The position numbers and the translations under genes were made by a program. Below, one piece after another: positions 42,890 to 53,876 of a DNA stretch of 64,000 bases; position 1 is the first letter of the stretch; every line of letters starts with the position of its first letter. Source of the DNA: Verrucomicrobiota bacterium (GTDB lineage: Bacteria > Verrucomicrobiota > Verrucomicrobiia > Limisphaerales > J093); assembly GCA_029556615.1 (NCBI GenBank), contig JAKQDD010000210.1, positions 1 to 64,000 of the forward strand, in the 5' to 3' direction. The notes under the pieces were generated by a model. The model was not told the DNA's origin and ran no database searches. It saw nothing but the letters and a program-made list of their open reading frames with translations.

Positions 42890-44615
42890 GCGTGTCGACC
42901 ACCGGGATGTTGCGCATCTCGCTGGCGAGCAGGACCGGCAGGACATCATGGAGCTTCTGGCCCGGGGTGAGACAGGGCGGAACCGGCCGCATGAGGTCGA
43001 CAGCAATGACCCCGCGCAGTTCGTCGCCTGCGTTCAGGTGTCCTTTGAGGTCCTGCAACGCGACAACGCCCAGCAAGCGGCCGCGCGTGTCCACCACCGG
43101 CAGGAAGTTGTTCGGACTGGTAAGGAAGCGGTCGGCAATCTCGCGCAGGGGCGCATTCTCGGCCAGGGGCTTGACGGGCGGCCGCATGAAATCGCCGACC
43201 GTCTGTTCGAGATCGGCCCCGAGGCGATCCGTGTCCCCGGTGGGGAGGAGGCCCTTGAGACGAAGCGGCTCCGTGTAGACGGAGTCCGGATGCAGGCGCC
43301 GGCCGACGAGTGTGCCAATGGCGCACGCCAGCATCAGCGGGGGCATGAGACCGTAGTTGAGCGAGATCTCGAACACGAGGATGATGGCGAGCAGCGGCGA
43401 GTGAGTGGTCGCGGCCAGCATGCTCCCCATCCCCACCAGGGCGAAGGCGCCGCGGGCGACACCGGGGTCCAGGCCGGCGATGTGCAGGGCCTCGCCGTAA
43501 AGCCCCCCCAGGGCCGCGCCCAGAAACAGCGTCGGCGTGAACACGCCGCCTACCGTGCCCGCTCCGACGCTGACGACCGTGGCCGCCAGTTTGGCGATCA
43601 GCAGCACCGCCAGAAACAACAGCGGCGCACCGAAGTCCTCGGACAGGATCCGCGAGGTCACGCTGTACCCATTACCCCACACTTCCGGCAAGCGGACGGC
43701 CAGTGCGCCCACGAAAAGACCTGCCACGACCAACCGCGCTGGAATCGGGAGTCGGGTACGGTCAAAGAGCTGTCCCGCCTCGCGCAACAACCGGAGAAAC
43801 AAGGCGCCCAGCCCCCCGGAAAGCACACCCAGGAAGAGGAACCAGGGGAGTTGCAGCAGGCTCGTGACCTGGAAGTCAGGGACATGATACCAGGGTTCGA
43901 TGCCGAAGAAACTGCGGGAAACCACCGCGGCCGCGACGGACGCGCACACGAGCGGTGCGAAGAGGTTCATGGCGAAGTTGCCGAGGACAATCTGCGCGGC
44001 AAAAACCGCGCCGGCGATCGGCACGTTGTACGACGCGGCCATGCCTGCGGCGGCGCCGCAGGCCAGGAGAAGGCGAAGGCGATACGGCGGCCACGCCACC
44101 AACTGGCCCGCCTTTGACGCCAGCATGGCGGATAGGTGAATGAGCGGGCCCTCCCGCCCAACAGACGCCCCGGTGCCGAAACTGAGCAAGGAGGACAGGG
44201 TTCGGACCAACGTCGCCTTGAATGGAAGACGGCCGTCGCCGGCCACAACGACCTCGAGCAGGTTGCTGGCGCCTGAGGGTCCGGCCAGGCGCAGGCCCCA
44301 GTGCAGCACCATGCCGGCCATGCAGGCCCCCGCCGTCGGCGCCACCAATCGGGCCCAGGGCGCCAACATCTCCGCAATCTCGACCGGATCCCCCGGACGG
44401 CGGAGAGCGAGCCACTTCACCCACTCGGTGGCAAGGTAGAGAATGAAATTCGTCACGCCCGCCGCCATGCCCACCAGCACGGCGAGGACGAGGTGGAACG
44501 TTTCCTCGCGAACCCGGAACCGCTCGCGGAGCGCCAGGTACTCGCGCCAGCGGGGCGCGGCGTGGCGACGCACCCATTCCAAGACGCGCCGAATCGAGTC
44601 AGAATGGGGAAACAT
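42795..44615 (-). CDS. ClC-family chloride channel/antiporter with CBS pair
   Basis: A protein of 606 aa. The conserved GREGP motif holds the gating Glu155 (GTGASVGREGPLIHLSA). The first selectivity motif is altered (GPSGASN). Later motifs include GTVGGVFTPTLFLGAALGG. About 450-590 form two CBS domains (VGDFMRPPVKPLAE, ALQDLKGHLNAGDE, DLMRPVPPCLTPGQKLHDV), used for nucleotide regulation. It may exchange chloride and protons across the inner membrane. The C-terminal 32 codons overlap the YfhO-like gene on the other strand. Confidence 0.95.
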   Translation of the reverse strand: MFPHSDSIRRVLEWVRRHAAPRWREYLALRERFRVREETFHLVLAVLVGMAAGVTNFILYLATEWVKWLALRRPGDPVEIAEMLAPWARLVAPTAGACMAGMVLHWGLRLAGPSGASNLLEVVVAGDGRLPFKATLVRTLSSLLSFGTGASVGREGPLIHLSAMLASKAGQLVAWPPYRLRLLLACGAAAGMAASYNVPIAGAVFAAQIVLGNFAMNLFAPLVCASVAAAVVSRSFFGIEPWYHVPDFQVTSLLQLPWFLFLGVLSGGLGALFLRLLREAGQLFDRTRLPIPARLVVAGLFVGALAVRLPEVWGNGYSVTSRILSEDFGAPLLFLAVLLIAKLAATVVSVGAGTVGGVFTPTLFLGAALGGLYGEALHIAGLDPGVARGAFALVGMGSMLAATTHSPLLAIILVFEISLNYGLMPPLMLACAIGTLVGRRLHPDSVYTEPLRLKGLLPTGDTDRLGADLEQTVGDFMRPPVKPLAENAPLREIADRFLTSPNNFLPVVDTRGRLLGVVALQDLKGHLNAGDELRGVIAVDLMRPVPPCLTPGQKLHDVLPVLLASEMRNIPVVDTLSQRHLLGALPRHEALGLIAEALASRPSATP

Positions 44616-44672
44616 AGGGCCAGTCGGATGCAGACGGCGCGAGCGAACCTGCCGCCCCCCGGGCCGTTCGCG

Positions 44673-45329
44673 TCAGGCCATCTCGAGCACAGCCTGGACG
44701 AGTCGCTGGATGCCGGCTTCGGCTTCCGTGATCCGCTCGGCCAACATATAGGCTGGCGTGGTCACGATCTTGAGACGGCCGTCAATCACCACGTTGTGGA
44801 CAGGGCAGTTCACGTGCCGCCCTCCGTACCGTTCGAGAAGTCGCGCCGTAGCGGCGTCCTGGCCGATGGTGAACTCGACCTGCTCCGGCCCGAACAGCCG
44901 CGCCGCGATCGCCGGCGCAATGCAGACAAACCCGAGCGGTTTGCCCGCCTGGCGCGCCTCCCGGAGGACACGAGCGACCTCCGGATGCACGTCGAATGCT
45001 TCACCCTTCAGACCGAACGTCGAGAGGTTCTTGGCCGCGCCAAAGCCGCCGGGCACGATGACGCCATCCACGGAAGCGATCTGCAAGCGGCCGAGCGGGA
45101 TGATCGGATCACGGGCGATGCGGGCGGACTCGACCAGGACATTCCGTTGCTCGCGGGGCGAGGGCTGGCCCGTGAGATGGTTGACCACATCGTGCTGCGG
45201 CATGTCCGGGGCTGCGCAAACCGCCTGTGCGTTCGCCCGGTCCAGGGCCAGCAGAACGAGAACCGACTCCTGGATCTCCGAGCCGTCGTGGACGCCGCAG
45301 CCCCCCAGAATCACAGCGACTTTCTTCAT
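44673..45329 (-). CDS. elbB: ElbB-like DJ-1/PfpI-superfamily protein
   Basis: A protein of 218 aa, equal to ElbB of other bacteria. It starts KKVAVILGGCGVHDGSEIQE, continues VDGVIVPGGFGAAKNLSTFG, and has the nucleophile elbow Cys in PLGFVCIAPAIAARL. ElbB is reported as a glyoxalase-like enzyme associated with isoprenoid biosynthesis; the true reaction is uncertain. The ATG at 45329 is preferred to an upstream start. It is 58 bp downstream of the ClC start side, on the same strand. Repeat element D lies just upstream of it. Confidence 0.92.
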   Translation of the reverse strand: MKKVAVILGGCGVHDGSEIQESVLVLLALDRANAQAVCAAPDMPQHDVVNHLTGQPSPREQRNVLVESARIARDPIIPLGRLQIASVDGVIVPGGFGAAKNLSTFGLKGEAFDVHPEVARVLREARQAGKPLGFVCIAPAIAARLFGPEQVEFTIGQDAATARLLERYGGRHVNCPVHNVVIDGRLKIVTTPAYMLAERITEAEAGIQRLVQAVLEMA

Positions 45330-45380
45330 GGGGTCACCGTACAAGGGAACGCCCTCGCACGGCAAGGCGCTTCAGAGCCG

Positions 45381-45561
45381 CTAGAGTCCTCGACTCTTGG
45401 ATTGTGTGGTCAAGAGGTCAGGTTCTGGTCGGTCCGGTTTCAAGCCTCCCCTCCTTCCGTCGAGGACTCTATATTAGCGAGGCGCCAGATGGCGGGCCGG
45501 GAGGGACCGCAGGGTCTTCATGAGCCTGAGGACTCGACCGGGTCTGAGGAGCGCCTCGCGA
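45381..45561 (-). repeat. Composite inverted-repeat element, copy D (modules 1+2)
   Basis: In plus-strand order: CTAG at 45381-45384, module 1 at 45382-45471 (termini TAGAGTCCTCGAC and GTCGAGGACTCTA), a 3 bp spacer, module 2 at 45475-45561 (TAGCGAGGCGC to GCGCCTCGCGA). It is the reverse of copies A and B. Module 2 lies inside the end of the histidine kinase gene, and the kinase stop is in the inner edge of module 1. The outer module-2 edge has lost CTAG (CGCGA). Confidence 0.93.
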
Positions 45562-47118
45562 CGGGGTTCGGCCCTCAGGACCGGAGCCCGGCCTGGGCCA
45601 GATCAGCCGGAATCGTGTGAGGCCAGGACGGCTCTCGGCAAGCACGAGATCGCCCTGGTGCGCCCGGGCGATCTCTCTCGCCAGGCTCAGGCCGAGGCCG
45701 CTCCCCCCGGTGTGCCGGGCGCGCGCGGCCTCGGCGCGGAAGAACCGGTCGAAGAGACGCGGTTGGTCTTCCGGGGCAATGCCAGGGCCGCTGTTCGCAA
45801 TCTCGACGTCGGTCTTTTCCGCGCGGACGGTCAGGCTGACAGCGACGCGGCCGCCGGGCTCGGCGTAGTGCACGGCGTTCACGAGGAGATTCAGGAGAGC
45901 CTGGCGCAGGAGAATTGGATCGGCCTCGATCCAAACCGCCGGCGGCACGGTGAAATCGACGCGAAGCCCAAGACCGGCCGCCAGGGTCTCGATGTCTTCG
46001 CGCAATGAGACCAACTCGGCGCTGAGATCAACGCGCGCGGGGGCGAGCGGAAGGCGGCCGGCATCCGCCTGGGCCAGCAGGAGCAGGGAGCGCAGGATGC
46101 CAGCCAGGCGACGGGTCTCCTCGAGGAGCGCGGCAAGAACTTCCTGCTGGCGGGAGCCGACCTCGGCGGTCTGCAGGGCGCTCTCGATCTCGCCCTGCAT
46201 GACGGCCAGCGGCGTCTTCAACTCATGCGACGCGTCGGCACTGAACCGGGTGGCCTGGTGAAAGCTCTTTTCAAGGCGGTCCATCATGTCGTTGAGGACC
46301 CGGATGAGACGCCGGATTTCGGGGTCGTTGTCCGAGGGCGGGATCCGCTGGTCCAGGCCTCGGGCGGTGACGCGCTCGGCCACCTGGGCGATCGAGGAGA
46401 GGGGGCGCAGGGCTCGGCGGGCGAGCCAGGCACCGCCGCCGCCGACCGCCAGCAAGGCCACCGGCAGCGCCAGGAGAAACGCGTGGCGCATGCGATCCAG
46501 TTCCGCCTGGAAGCCGGCACAGTCCAGTCCGACGACCAACCGGTCCTCCTCATGGCCGAACACGCCCAACCGCCAGGAGCCGGCGGCGAGATCCACAGTG
46601 AGGAAACGCGGGGACTTCGAGTAAGCGATCGGGGGAGCCCCGGGGCCCCGGCCGCGCCCGATGCCCGCGGGGAATCCCCGGGGCGCGTCCAGTTCCCCGG
46701 CCCACCGGGGGCCGCGCCGCGGGGCGGGTGCCCGCCGTCCAGACGGGTCGCCTGGCGGCGTGTCGACCTTTGGAGAGTCGGACAAGTGCAGGTCCAGGCT
46801 CTCGGGGTTCAAATCCTCGGGCCAATGCGGTGAACGATGGCGGATGACGCCGGCGGTGTCCGCAACCATGAGGATGATCTGTTCCCGGCGATCCTCGCCA
46901 TAGACCAGTTCGAGCATGGTGCTGAGCCGTTCGAAGTCGGCCCGCGCCCCCATCCAGCCGGGATGCCGATACACCAGGGAGCGGATCTCGCGGTCGAGGG
47001 CTTCGAGACGCTCGCGATAGATCAGATAGCCAGCCGTGGTGCCAAAGGCCAGGAGGACCGCCCCCGACACCAGCACCGAGAGCAACGCCATGCGGAATCG
47101 AAAGGGCAATGGCTTCAC
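45469..47118 (-). CDS. Sensor histidine kinase with repeat-encoded C-terminus
   Basis: A protein of 549 aa from a GTG at 47118 overlapping the response-regulator stop. A membrane helix lies at 10-32 (ALLSVLVSGAVLLAFGTTA), a periplasmic domain with a Gly/Pro/Arg-rich stretch at 120-165, a second helix near 212, then HAMP (ALRPLSSIAQVAERVTARG). The phospho-accepting His is in SADASHELKTPLAVM. ATPase boxes: LLNLLVNAVHYAEPGG, ANSGPGIAPEDQPRLFDRFF, TGGSGLGLSLAREI. The last 30 codons (about from GRTPSRGAPQTRSS to the end) are encoded by repeat element D; the true domain ends near FRLIWPRPG. Confidence 0.93.
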   Translation of the reverse strand: MKPLPFRFRMALLSVLVSGAVLLAFGTTAGYLIYRERLEALDREIRSLVYRHPGWMGARADFERLSTMLELVYGEDRREQIILMVADTAGVIRHRSPHWPEDLNPESLDLHLSDSPKVDTPPGDPSGRRAPAPRRGPRWAGELDAPRGFPAGIGRGRGPGAPPIAYSKSPRFLTVDLAAGSWRLGVFGHEEDRLVVGLDCAGFQAELDRMRHAFLLALPVALLAVGGGGAWLARRALRPLSSIAQVAERVTARGLDQRIPPSDNDPEIRRLIRVLNDMMDRLEKSFHQATRFSADASHELKTPLAVMQGEIESALQTAEVGSRQQEVLAALLEETRRLAGILRSLLLLAQADAGRLPLAPARVDLSAELVSLREDIETLAAGLGLRVDFTVPPAVWIEADPILLRQALLNLLVNAVHYAEPGGRVAVSLTVRAEKTDVEIANSGPGIAPEDQPRLFDRFFRAEAARARHTGGSGLGLSLAREIARAHQGDLVLAESRPGLTRFRLIWPRPGSGPEGRTPSRGAPQTRSSPQAHEDPAVPPGPPSGASLI

Positions 47119-47792
47119 CGGATTACGCTTCGGATGCGATAGCCCACCCCCCGGATGGTCTCGATCAGCGGGACCGGGGCGTCGCTGTCGATCTTCCTCC
47201 GCAACCGCTGGACGTAGACGTCCACCAGGTTGCTGCCGGGGTCAAAATGGTAGCTCCAGACCTGCTCGCATATCTGGATTCGGGTCAGGACCCGGCCCGG
47301 GGAGCGCATAAGGTGTTCGAGGAGGGAGAACTCCCGGGGGGTGAGATCGATGCGTCGCCCGGCGCGCTGGACCTCGCGGGTGATCAGGTTCAGGGTGAGA
47401 TCCGCCACCTCGAGCAGGCTGGCAGGCGTTCCCGTGCTGCGCCGGGCCACCGCCTGCAGGCGGGCGATCAGCTCCTCGATGTAGAAGGGCTTGGTCAGGT
47501 AGTCGTCCGCCCCGAGGTTGAGTCCTTCGAGCCGCTCATTCAGCTCGCTGCGCGCGGTGAGCAGGATGACGGGCACCGTCGAACGCCGCTCGCGGAGGTT
47601 GCGGAGGATGCTGAGGCCATCCCGGCCGGGCAGCATGATGTCCAGGACCAGCGCGTGGTACGGCCGGCTCAAGGCCAGGGCGTAGCCGTCGTCGCCGTGA
47701 TGAGCCACGTCCACAACAAAGCCCTGCGCCTCGAGCCCCTTGCGGATGAACGAGGCGATCTTCTTTTCGTCTTCGACAACCAGGACTTTCAC
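47115..47792 (-). CDS. OmpR/PhoB-family response regulator
   Basis: A protein of 225 aa. The receiver has VLVVEDEKKIASFIRKGLEA, phosphorylation site Asp51 (ALVLDIMLPGRDGL), and Lys in DDYLTKPFYIEEL. The winged-helix DNA-binding domain is LTPREFSLLEHLMRSPGRVL with LVDVYVQRLRRKID and the last strand GVGYRIRSVI. It pairs with the overlapping kinase gene. The ligand is unknown; the Gly/Pro-rich exported protein encoded upstream on the same strand could be a target. Confidence 0.96.
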   Translation of the reverse strand: MKVLVVEDEKKIASFIRKGLEAQGFVVDVAHHGDDGYALALSRPYHALVLDIMLPGRDGLSILRNLRERRSTVPVILLTARSELNERLEGLNLGADDYLTKPFYIEELIARLQAVARRSTGTPASLLEVADLTLNLITREVQRAGRRIDLTPREFSLLEHLMRSPGRVLTRIQICEQVWSYHFDPGSNLVDVYVQRLRRKIDSDAPVPLIETIRGVGYRIRSVIR

Positions 47793-47852
47793 GCGCGGTC
47801 TTGGCCTTGACGCTGCGAGTCTGTCACGAGCCGGAGGGGGCTGCCCAGTCCG

Positions 47853-47957
47853 GAAATCGGTGCTCCGCCCTGAATCGGCGAGGAGCTATCCCCGCGCAGA
47901 TTCAGGACGGATGGCCGATTGGCTTTGGGACTTCGCCGGGTCTGAGGCGCGCCTCGC
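47853..47957 (+). repeat. Module-3 repeat joined to a module-2 end (element G)
   Basis: 47853-47922 matches the module-3 sequence at 18551-18620 (GCTCCGCCCTGAATCGGCGA). Directly after it, 47923-47957 matches the right part of module 2, ending TCTGAGGCGCGCCTCGCA. It fills most of the gap between the response-regulator start and the Gly/Pro-rich protein stop (47965). The two repeat families are thus fused here. Confidence 0.75.
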
Positions 47958-47964
47958 ACGGCGA

Positions 47965-48480
47965 TTACTGGGCGGGCGGCAGCTCGGGCGCGTTCGGGCA
48001 GGCCCCGTCGAGCGCGCGGGGACCGGTGCCGTCCCGGGGGCCCTGGCGGAAGCCGCGGCCGTAGCCGCGGCCGGGAGCTGCGTCCGGACGGGGCCCGGGC
48101 CCCGTGCCGTCACCCAGGCCCTGGCGGAAACGCCGACCCTGGCCGTTGCCGTTCGCAGCGCCCGGTCCCTTGCCGGCCCCGCGGCCGCGGGGGACGCCGT
48201 TGATGCACGGGCCGCCGCGTTGCTGCGCGTTCTTGAGCCAGGCTTCCTCTTCGGGGCTGAGGGTGCCGTTGGCCAGCTTCTGGCGCAGCGTGTCGATCGT
48301 TTGCTGCATGGCAGCCCGCTGCTCCGCCCGCTGCTCCGGCGTCAGATTCCGCCCATAACCGGGCGGGTGCCCGAACGGGCACTCCCGCGCCGGCGGCGCG
48401 GATTGCGCCAGCGCGGAAACGATGGAGCCGGCCAACAGCACGGCGGCGAGGATCGAGGGGGTGAGCTTCAGTGTTTTCAT
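47965..48480 (-). CDS. Exported Gly/Pro/Arg-rich protein with Spy-like segment
   Basis: A protein of 171 aa. A signal peptide (SILAAVLLAGSIVSALAQS) leads to GRNLTPEQRAEQRAAMQQTI, an LTxxQ-like helix as in Spy and CpxP proteins, then low-complexity sequence with repeats (RGYGRGFRQGPRDGTGP). The ATG at 48480 is preceded by a GGAGAGACC ribosome site. It is probably periplasmic. The tandem Gly-rich segments (RFRQGLGDGTGPG, RGFRQGPRDGTGP) look like a short duplication. It may be a stress- or metal-responsive protein controlled by the adjacent two-component system; this is inferred from position only. Confidence 0.75.
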   Translation of the reverse strand: MKTLKLTPSILAAVLLAGSIVSALAQSAPPARECPFGHPPGYGRNLTPEQRAEQRAAMQQTIDTLRQKLANGTLSPEEEAWLKNAQQRGGPCINGVPRGRGAGKGPGAANGNGQGRRFRQGLGDGTGPGPRPDAAPGRGYGRGFRQGPRDGTGPRALDGACPNAPELPPAQ

Positions 48481-48619
48481 GGGTCTCTCCGATGTTGTGT
48501 TGTTCTTTGCTTCTCGTTTTGGGGCGGCATCCACGTCGCCCTTTCACTGGGAGTAGACCCTGTGAAGATGAGAACTCGCCCGGAAGAGAGATTACAGTTC
48601 TTTCATTTCAGACAGGCGC

Positions 48620-49477
48620 TCAACCGGCAGCACCGCGGAGGTAGGCCAGGATCAGGTTGGGGAGCTCATCGCTGTAGCCCCCCTCGAGGACGCCGAAGCA
48701 GGGAACGCCCAGACGCCGAAGCTCCGCACCCAGCCAGTGATAATCCTCCTCCTCGAGGGAGGCATCGCTCAAGGGATCCCCGCGATAGGCGTCGAAACCC
48801 GCCGAGACGGCCACCAGGGCAGGGCGAAAGGCCTTGAGATCGTCGAGGGCCTGGCGCAGCGCGCTCCGATACTCGTCGCGCGACGCCCCGGGGCGGACGG
48901 GATAGTTGTGGGCATTGTCGCTCGAGTAACGGCCGGTTCCGGGATACGCCGGGTATTGGTGCACGGAGAAGTAGGCGCAATCGTCCCGGCCGAGGAAGAT
49001 GTCCTCGGTGCCGTTCCCGTGATGGACATCAAAGTCGTAGACCGCCACAGGCCGATGGCCGCTGCTCAGGGCTTCCAGCGCGGCGATGGCGACAGAATTC
49101 AAGTAACAGAATCCCATCGCGCGATCGGCAGTGGCATGATGGCCGGGAGGCCTCATGAGACTCAGGGCCGCGTCATTGTCGAGGGCAGCCTTCAAGGCGC
49201 TCAGCGCGCCGCCCACGCTGCGCTCGGCGTGGGACCGGATGTCGGGGTGCGCGGGCGTGTCGGTGTCGAAGTCCATCGGCAGGCTGAGACGATCGAGGAA
49301 GAGCGGGTCGTGGACCCTGAGGATTTGGGATTCCTCGGGTTCCAAGGGGGTGGCCCAGGTGATGGGCAGCGCCGTCTGGGACTTCAGCAACTCGAGGGTG
49401 CGACTGACGCGTTCCGGACGTTCCGGATGGCCGGGTTCGCGGTAAGACGCACAACGGGGATCGGTGATGACGGTCAT
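48620..49477 (-). CDS. Histone deacetylase-family amidohydrolase
   Basis: A protein of 285 aa. Zinc and active-site motifs: LMRPPGHHATADRAMGFCYL with the paired His, VYDFDVHHGNGTEDIF with Asp and His ligands, and AGFDAYRGDPL. The family includes acetoin utilisation and acetylpolyamine amidohydrolases; the substrate here is unknown. The ATG at 49477 overlaps the upstream TGA (ATGA), so it is co-translated with the zinc-motif protein. It is cytoplasmic as no signal is seen. The C-terminal GVLEGGYSDELPN carries the conserved Gly-Gly-Tyr loop. Confidence 0.95.
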   Translation of the reverse strand: MTVITDPRCASYREPGHPERPERVSRTLELLKSQTALPITWATPLEPEESQILRVHDPLFLDRLSLPMDFDTDTPAHPDIRSHAERSVGGALSALKAALDNDAALSLMRPPGHHATADRAMGFCYLNSVAIAALEALSSGHRPVAVYDFDVHHGNGTEDIFLGRDDCAYFSVHQYPAYPGTGRYSSDNAHNYPVRPGASRDEYRSALRQALDDLKAFRPALVAVSAGFDAYRGDPLSDASLEEEDYHWLGAELRRLGVPCFGVLEGGYSDELPNLILAYLRGAAG

Positions 49478-51135
49478 GACGGGGTGCCGGAAGGGTTCCG
49501 CAGTTCTTCAAGGCCGAGCTCGGCGAGCACCTGGTGCAGAACCGCAAGCATCTGGGAGGATCTGCCGCGCGCAGCCCCGAGGCGTAGATGTTCCTTCATC
49601 AGATCCACCAGCAGAGGCCGGCGGGCGGGATCCCCGGCGGCGGCACGCGGGGTGACCCCGCCGAGATCGGCAAGGGGCGTCTCGAGAAACCGACGGTAAA
49701 CCGCGAGCATCCGGCCGTCCACACCCTCCGGCTCGGTCACGGGCTGCACCGCGGGCTCCCCGGCGGAATCGAGCGTTGGCGGTTCGAGTCCGTCGTCGTA
49801 AGGGTCGTCGCCGGCATCCTCGCCGGCTTCTTCGGTCTCCGACTCATCAGCGCCGTTGGTGGGCTGTGGCGACGTACCGTAGATGTCCGCGGTGGCCTCG
49901 CTCAACAGTGCGCGCTGCTCCTGGAATTCCGGTGCGCTACCGTCGAGGTTCGCACAGCGGTCCTCGGCGATTTCGATCAGGTCCCCCAGCCAGCGGGCGA
50001 GCAGGCGTTTGGCGAATTCCTGACGCGCCAGTCCGAGGCCGGCCAGGAGCAGCCATCCCTCGGTCAGCTGCAGGTAACCCATCTTGATCGGATAGGCCGT
50101 GAGCGGGTCGAGGGCGAAATGCACATCGGGCTCGACCAGGTACGCAGCGGACTCCCCCTCGCATTGCCAGGTAAAGGAGTTGGCGACGGATGAATCGAGC
50201 GCAGCGGGGTCGGGCACCTCGCGCTCGAGTTCCGGCTTGGTGGCGAGGATGGCCTCGACGGGTGCGCGTCCCCGGGTCAGCCGGAACTCCGTGAAACAAG
50301 CGGCGGCCTCGCGCCGGTTCTTCCGCTTTTCGTCCTCTTCGAGATGCAGCTTGTGGATCAGGGCGACCTCCGCCACGAAATGGGTGCGGAGGTAGTCGCT
50401 GAGCGTGAGTTCGGGATTCGCCTTCCGGGCGGCCTGCCAGCGCTCGTCGAGCGTGGCACGCCAGGTTCGCCAGATCGGGAATTCGACTCTGAGCACGGGG
50501 GTGAGCGTGCGGGCGCACCGGGGCATGAATTCGATCCATCCGAAAAGGCGGCTGAAACGGACCAACGGAGAGAGGAAATCGCTCATCACCAGGGGGAAAA
50601 GGGGCTGTTCGGGATCGAGCAGGTCCCGGCAGAGCTGGATCCCGTCTTTGGTCGGGGCAGACTCGACTTCGAGCACGGTGGGGCGGCTGTTCCGGCGCCA
50701 GTGGACCAACTGGCGTTCGTCATTGTTGAGCCCACGCCAACGGTCAGCCGCCCAGCGGTCAGCGGGAGTCTGTCCCGCCCCGTCCTTCATGAGGAAGAAG
50801 GACTCGTGGTTGAGCTGGGTCAGGGCGAGAAGGAACCCAAGAGCGTCGGCATCCGGGATCTTCGACTGCAGGCGAATCGCGTTCGCGTTGATCACATCCC
50901 GCTTGCCGGCCTCGGCGAGGCACGCATCGATTTTCCTGAACAGCGAATCGCTGGCTCGTGCGTAAGGGGCGTCGGGATGGGTGCCAAAGGGGAAGAACGG
51001 ACAGTCGACGGGACATTCGAGGCGGCTGCCGCGACTCGCCCCGCAGTCGGCGGGGCTGATGAAACCGCCGGTCGCCGGGCAGGCGCGGCGGCCCCGGTTG
51101 GCCGAGGGTCCGGATGCTGGCACTGGATTGCTCAT
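49474..51135 (-). CDS. Large hypothetical protein with N-terminal Cys cluster
   Basis: A protein of 553 aa, not recognised with confidence. Cysteines 19, 31, 41 and 45 in the first 50 residues (ACPATGGFISPADC, ECPVDCPFFPFG) look like a metal-binding knuckle. Residues 60-360 are helical and charged (LDERWQAARKANPELTLSDY). A long acidic linker follows (about 430-475, ESETEEAGEDAGDDPYDDG). The end is helical (VLHQVLAELGLEELRN). It shares a 4 nt overlap with the HDAC-like gene. No partner or reaction can be named; the acidic linker suggests a flexible connection between two domains. Confidence 0.75.
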   Translation of the reverse strand: MSNPVPASGPSANRGRRACPATGGFISPADCGASRGSRLECPVDCPFFPFGTHPDAPYARASDSLFRKIDACLAEAGKRDVINANAIRLQSKIPDADALGFLLALTQLNHESFFLMKDGAGQTPADRWAADRWRGLNNDERQLVHWRRNSRPTVLEVESAPTKDGIQLCRDLLDPEQPLFPLVMSDFLSPLVRFSRLFGWIEFMPRCARTLTPVLRVEFPIWRTWRATLDERWQAARKANPELTLSDYLRTHFVAEVALIHKLHLEEDEKRKNRREAAACFTEFRLTRGRAPVEAILATKPELEREVPDPAALDSSVANSFTWQCEGESAAYLVEPDVHFALDPLTAYPIKMGYLQLTEGWLLLAGLGLARQEFAKRLLARWLGDLIEIAEDRCANLDGSAPEFQEQRALLSEATADIYGTSPQPTNGADESETEEAGEDAGDDPYDDGLEPPTLDSAGEPAVQPVTEPEGVDGRMLAVYRRFLETPLADLGGVTPRAAAGDPARRPLLVDLMKEHLRLGAARGRSSQMLAVLHQVLAELGLEELRNPSGTPS

Positions 51136-51203
51136 CGGTCGGCTGCGAGCATCGCCTGCAGCCGACCGAAAGCAAAGGAGAAAGCCCCAGCGCGGGGTGC
51201 GGA

Positions 51204-52340
<1,137 letters not shown>

Positions 52341-52402
52341 AAAAAGGAGTTCGTGGCGGTGAGCGACCTGTGGGTCCAAAGCCTGTGCGGCCGTCGCGAA
52401 CG

Positions 52403-53455
<1,053 letters not shown>

Positions 53456-53647
53456 GATCCTCGTCCTTTCATCCGGCCGCAGCGCGACACAAAGCCCACC
53501 CGGCGCCTGCCCCCGCGCTTGCCGGAGGCGGCTTCCCGGGTCCTGGGCCGCAGCCTAAGGCGTCGGCGCGGGTGCGATCAACCGGAAAATGGCGGGGCGC
53601 TGCAACGCGGGGGCTGCCGGCGAGCGTCCCCGCAAGCCGGGCTTGTT

Positions 53648-53818
53648 GCGGGTCAGACGACCCATCACTACGCTCATTTGTTTGCCCAGCTTCGGAAGGG
53701 TGGGACGCCGATCCCGACGAATGGCCTCTGGATTGCGGCGCTGGTTGTGCAGCATGATCTGGTCCTGTGCACTGCCGATCCCCAGTTCGGGCGCCTGCCC
53801 CAGGTCGCCCGCTGCTGA
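53648..53818 (+). pseudogene. C-terminal remnant of a PIN-domain (VapC-like) toxin gene
   Basis: The frame 53648-53818 encodes HHYAHLFAQLRKGGTPIPTN, then GLWIAALVVQHDLVLCTADP and QFGRLPQVARC. This matches the last 50-55 residues of VapC-type PIN domains (consensus GxPIPxNDxWIAA, then TxDxxF). The usual catalytic Asp of PxND is Gly here (TNGLW), while the later Asp in CTADPQF is kept. The N-terminal half and antitoxin gene are not found in the preceding 190 bp, and upstream codons do not continue the fold. It is a dead fragment, part of the 421 bp gap between two minus-strand genes; nothing else is recognised in the gap. Confidence 0.6.
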
Positions 53819-53876
53819 GTCCCGGGGTTGCACGGTGCGGGCGCTGGGGCCGTCTGCCGGCGTTCCGCTCGGTCGA

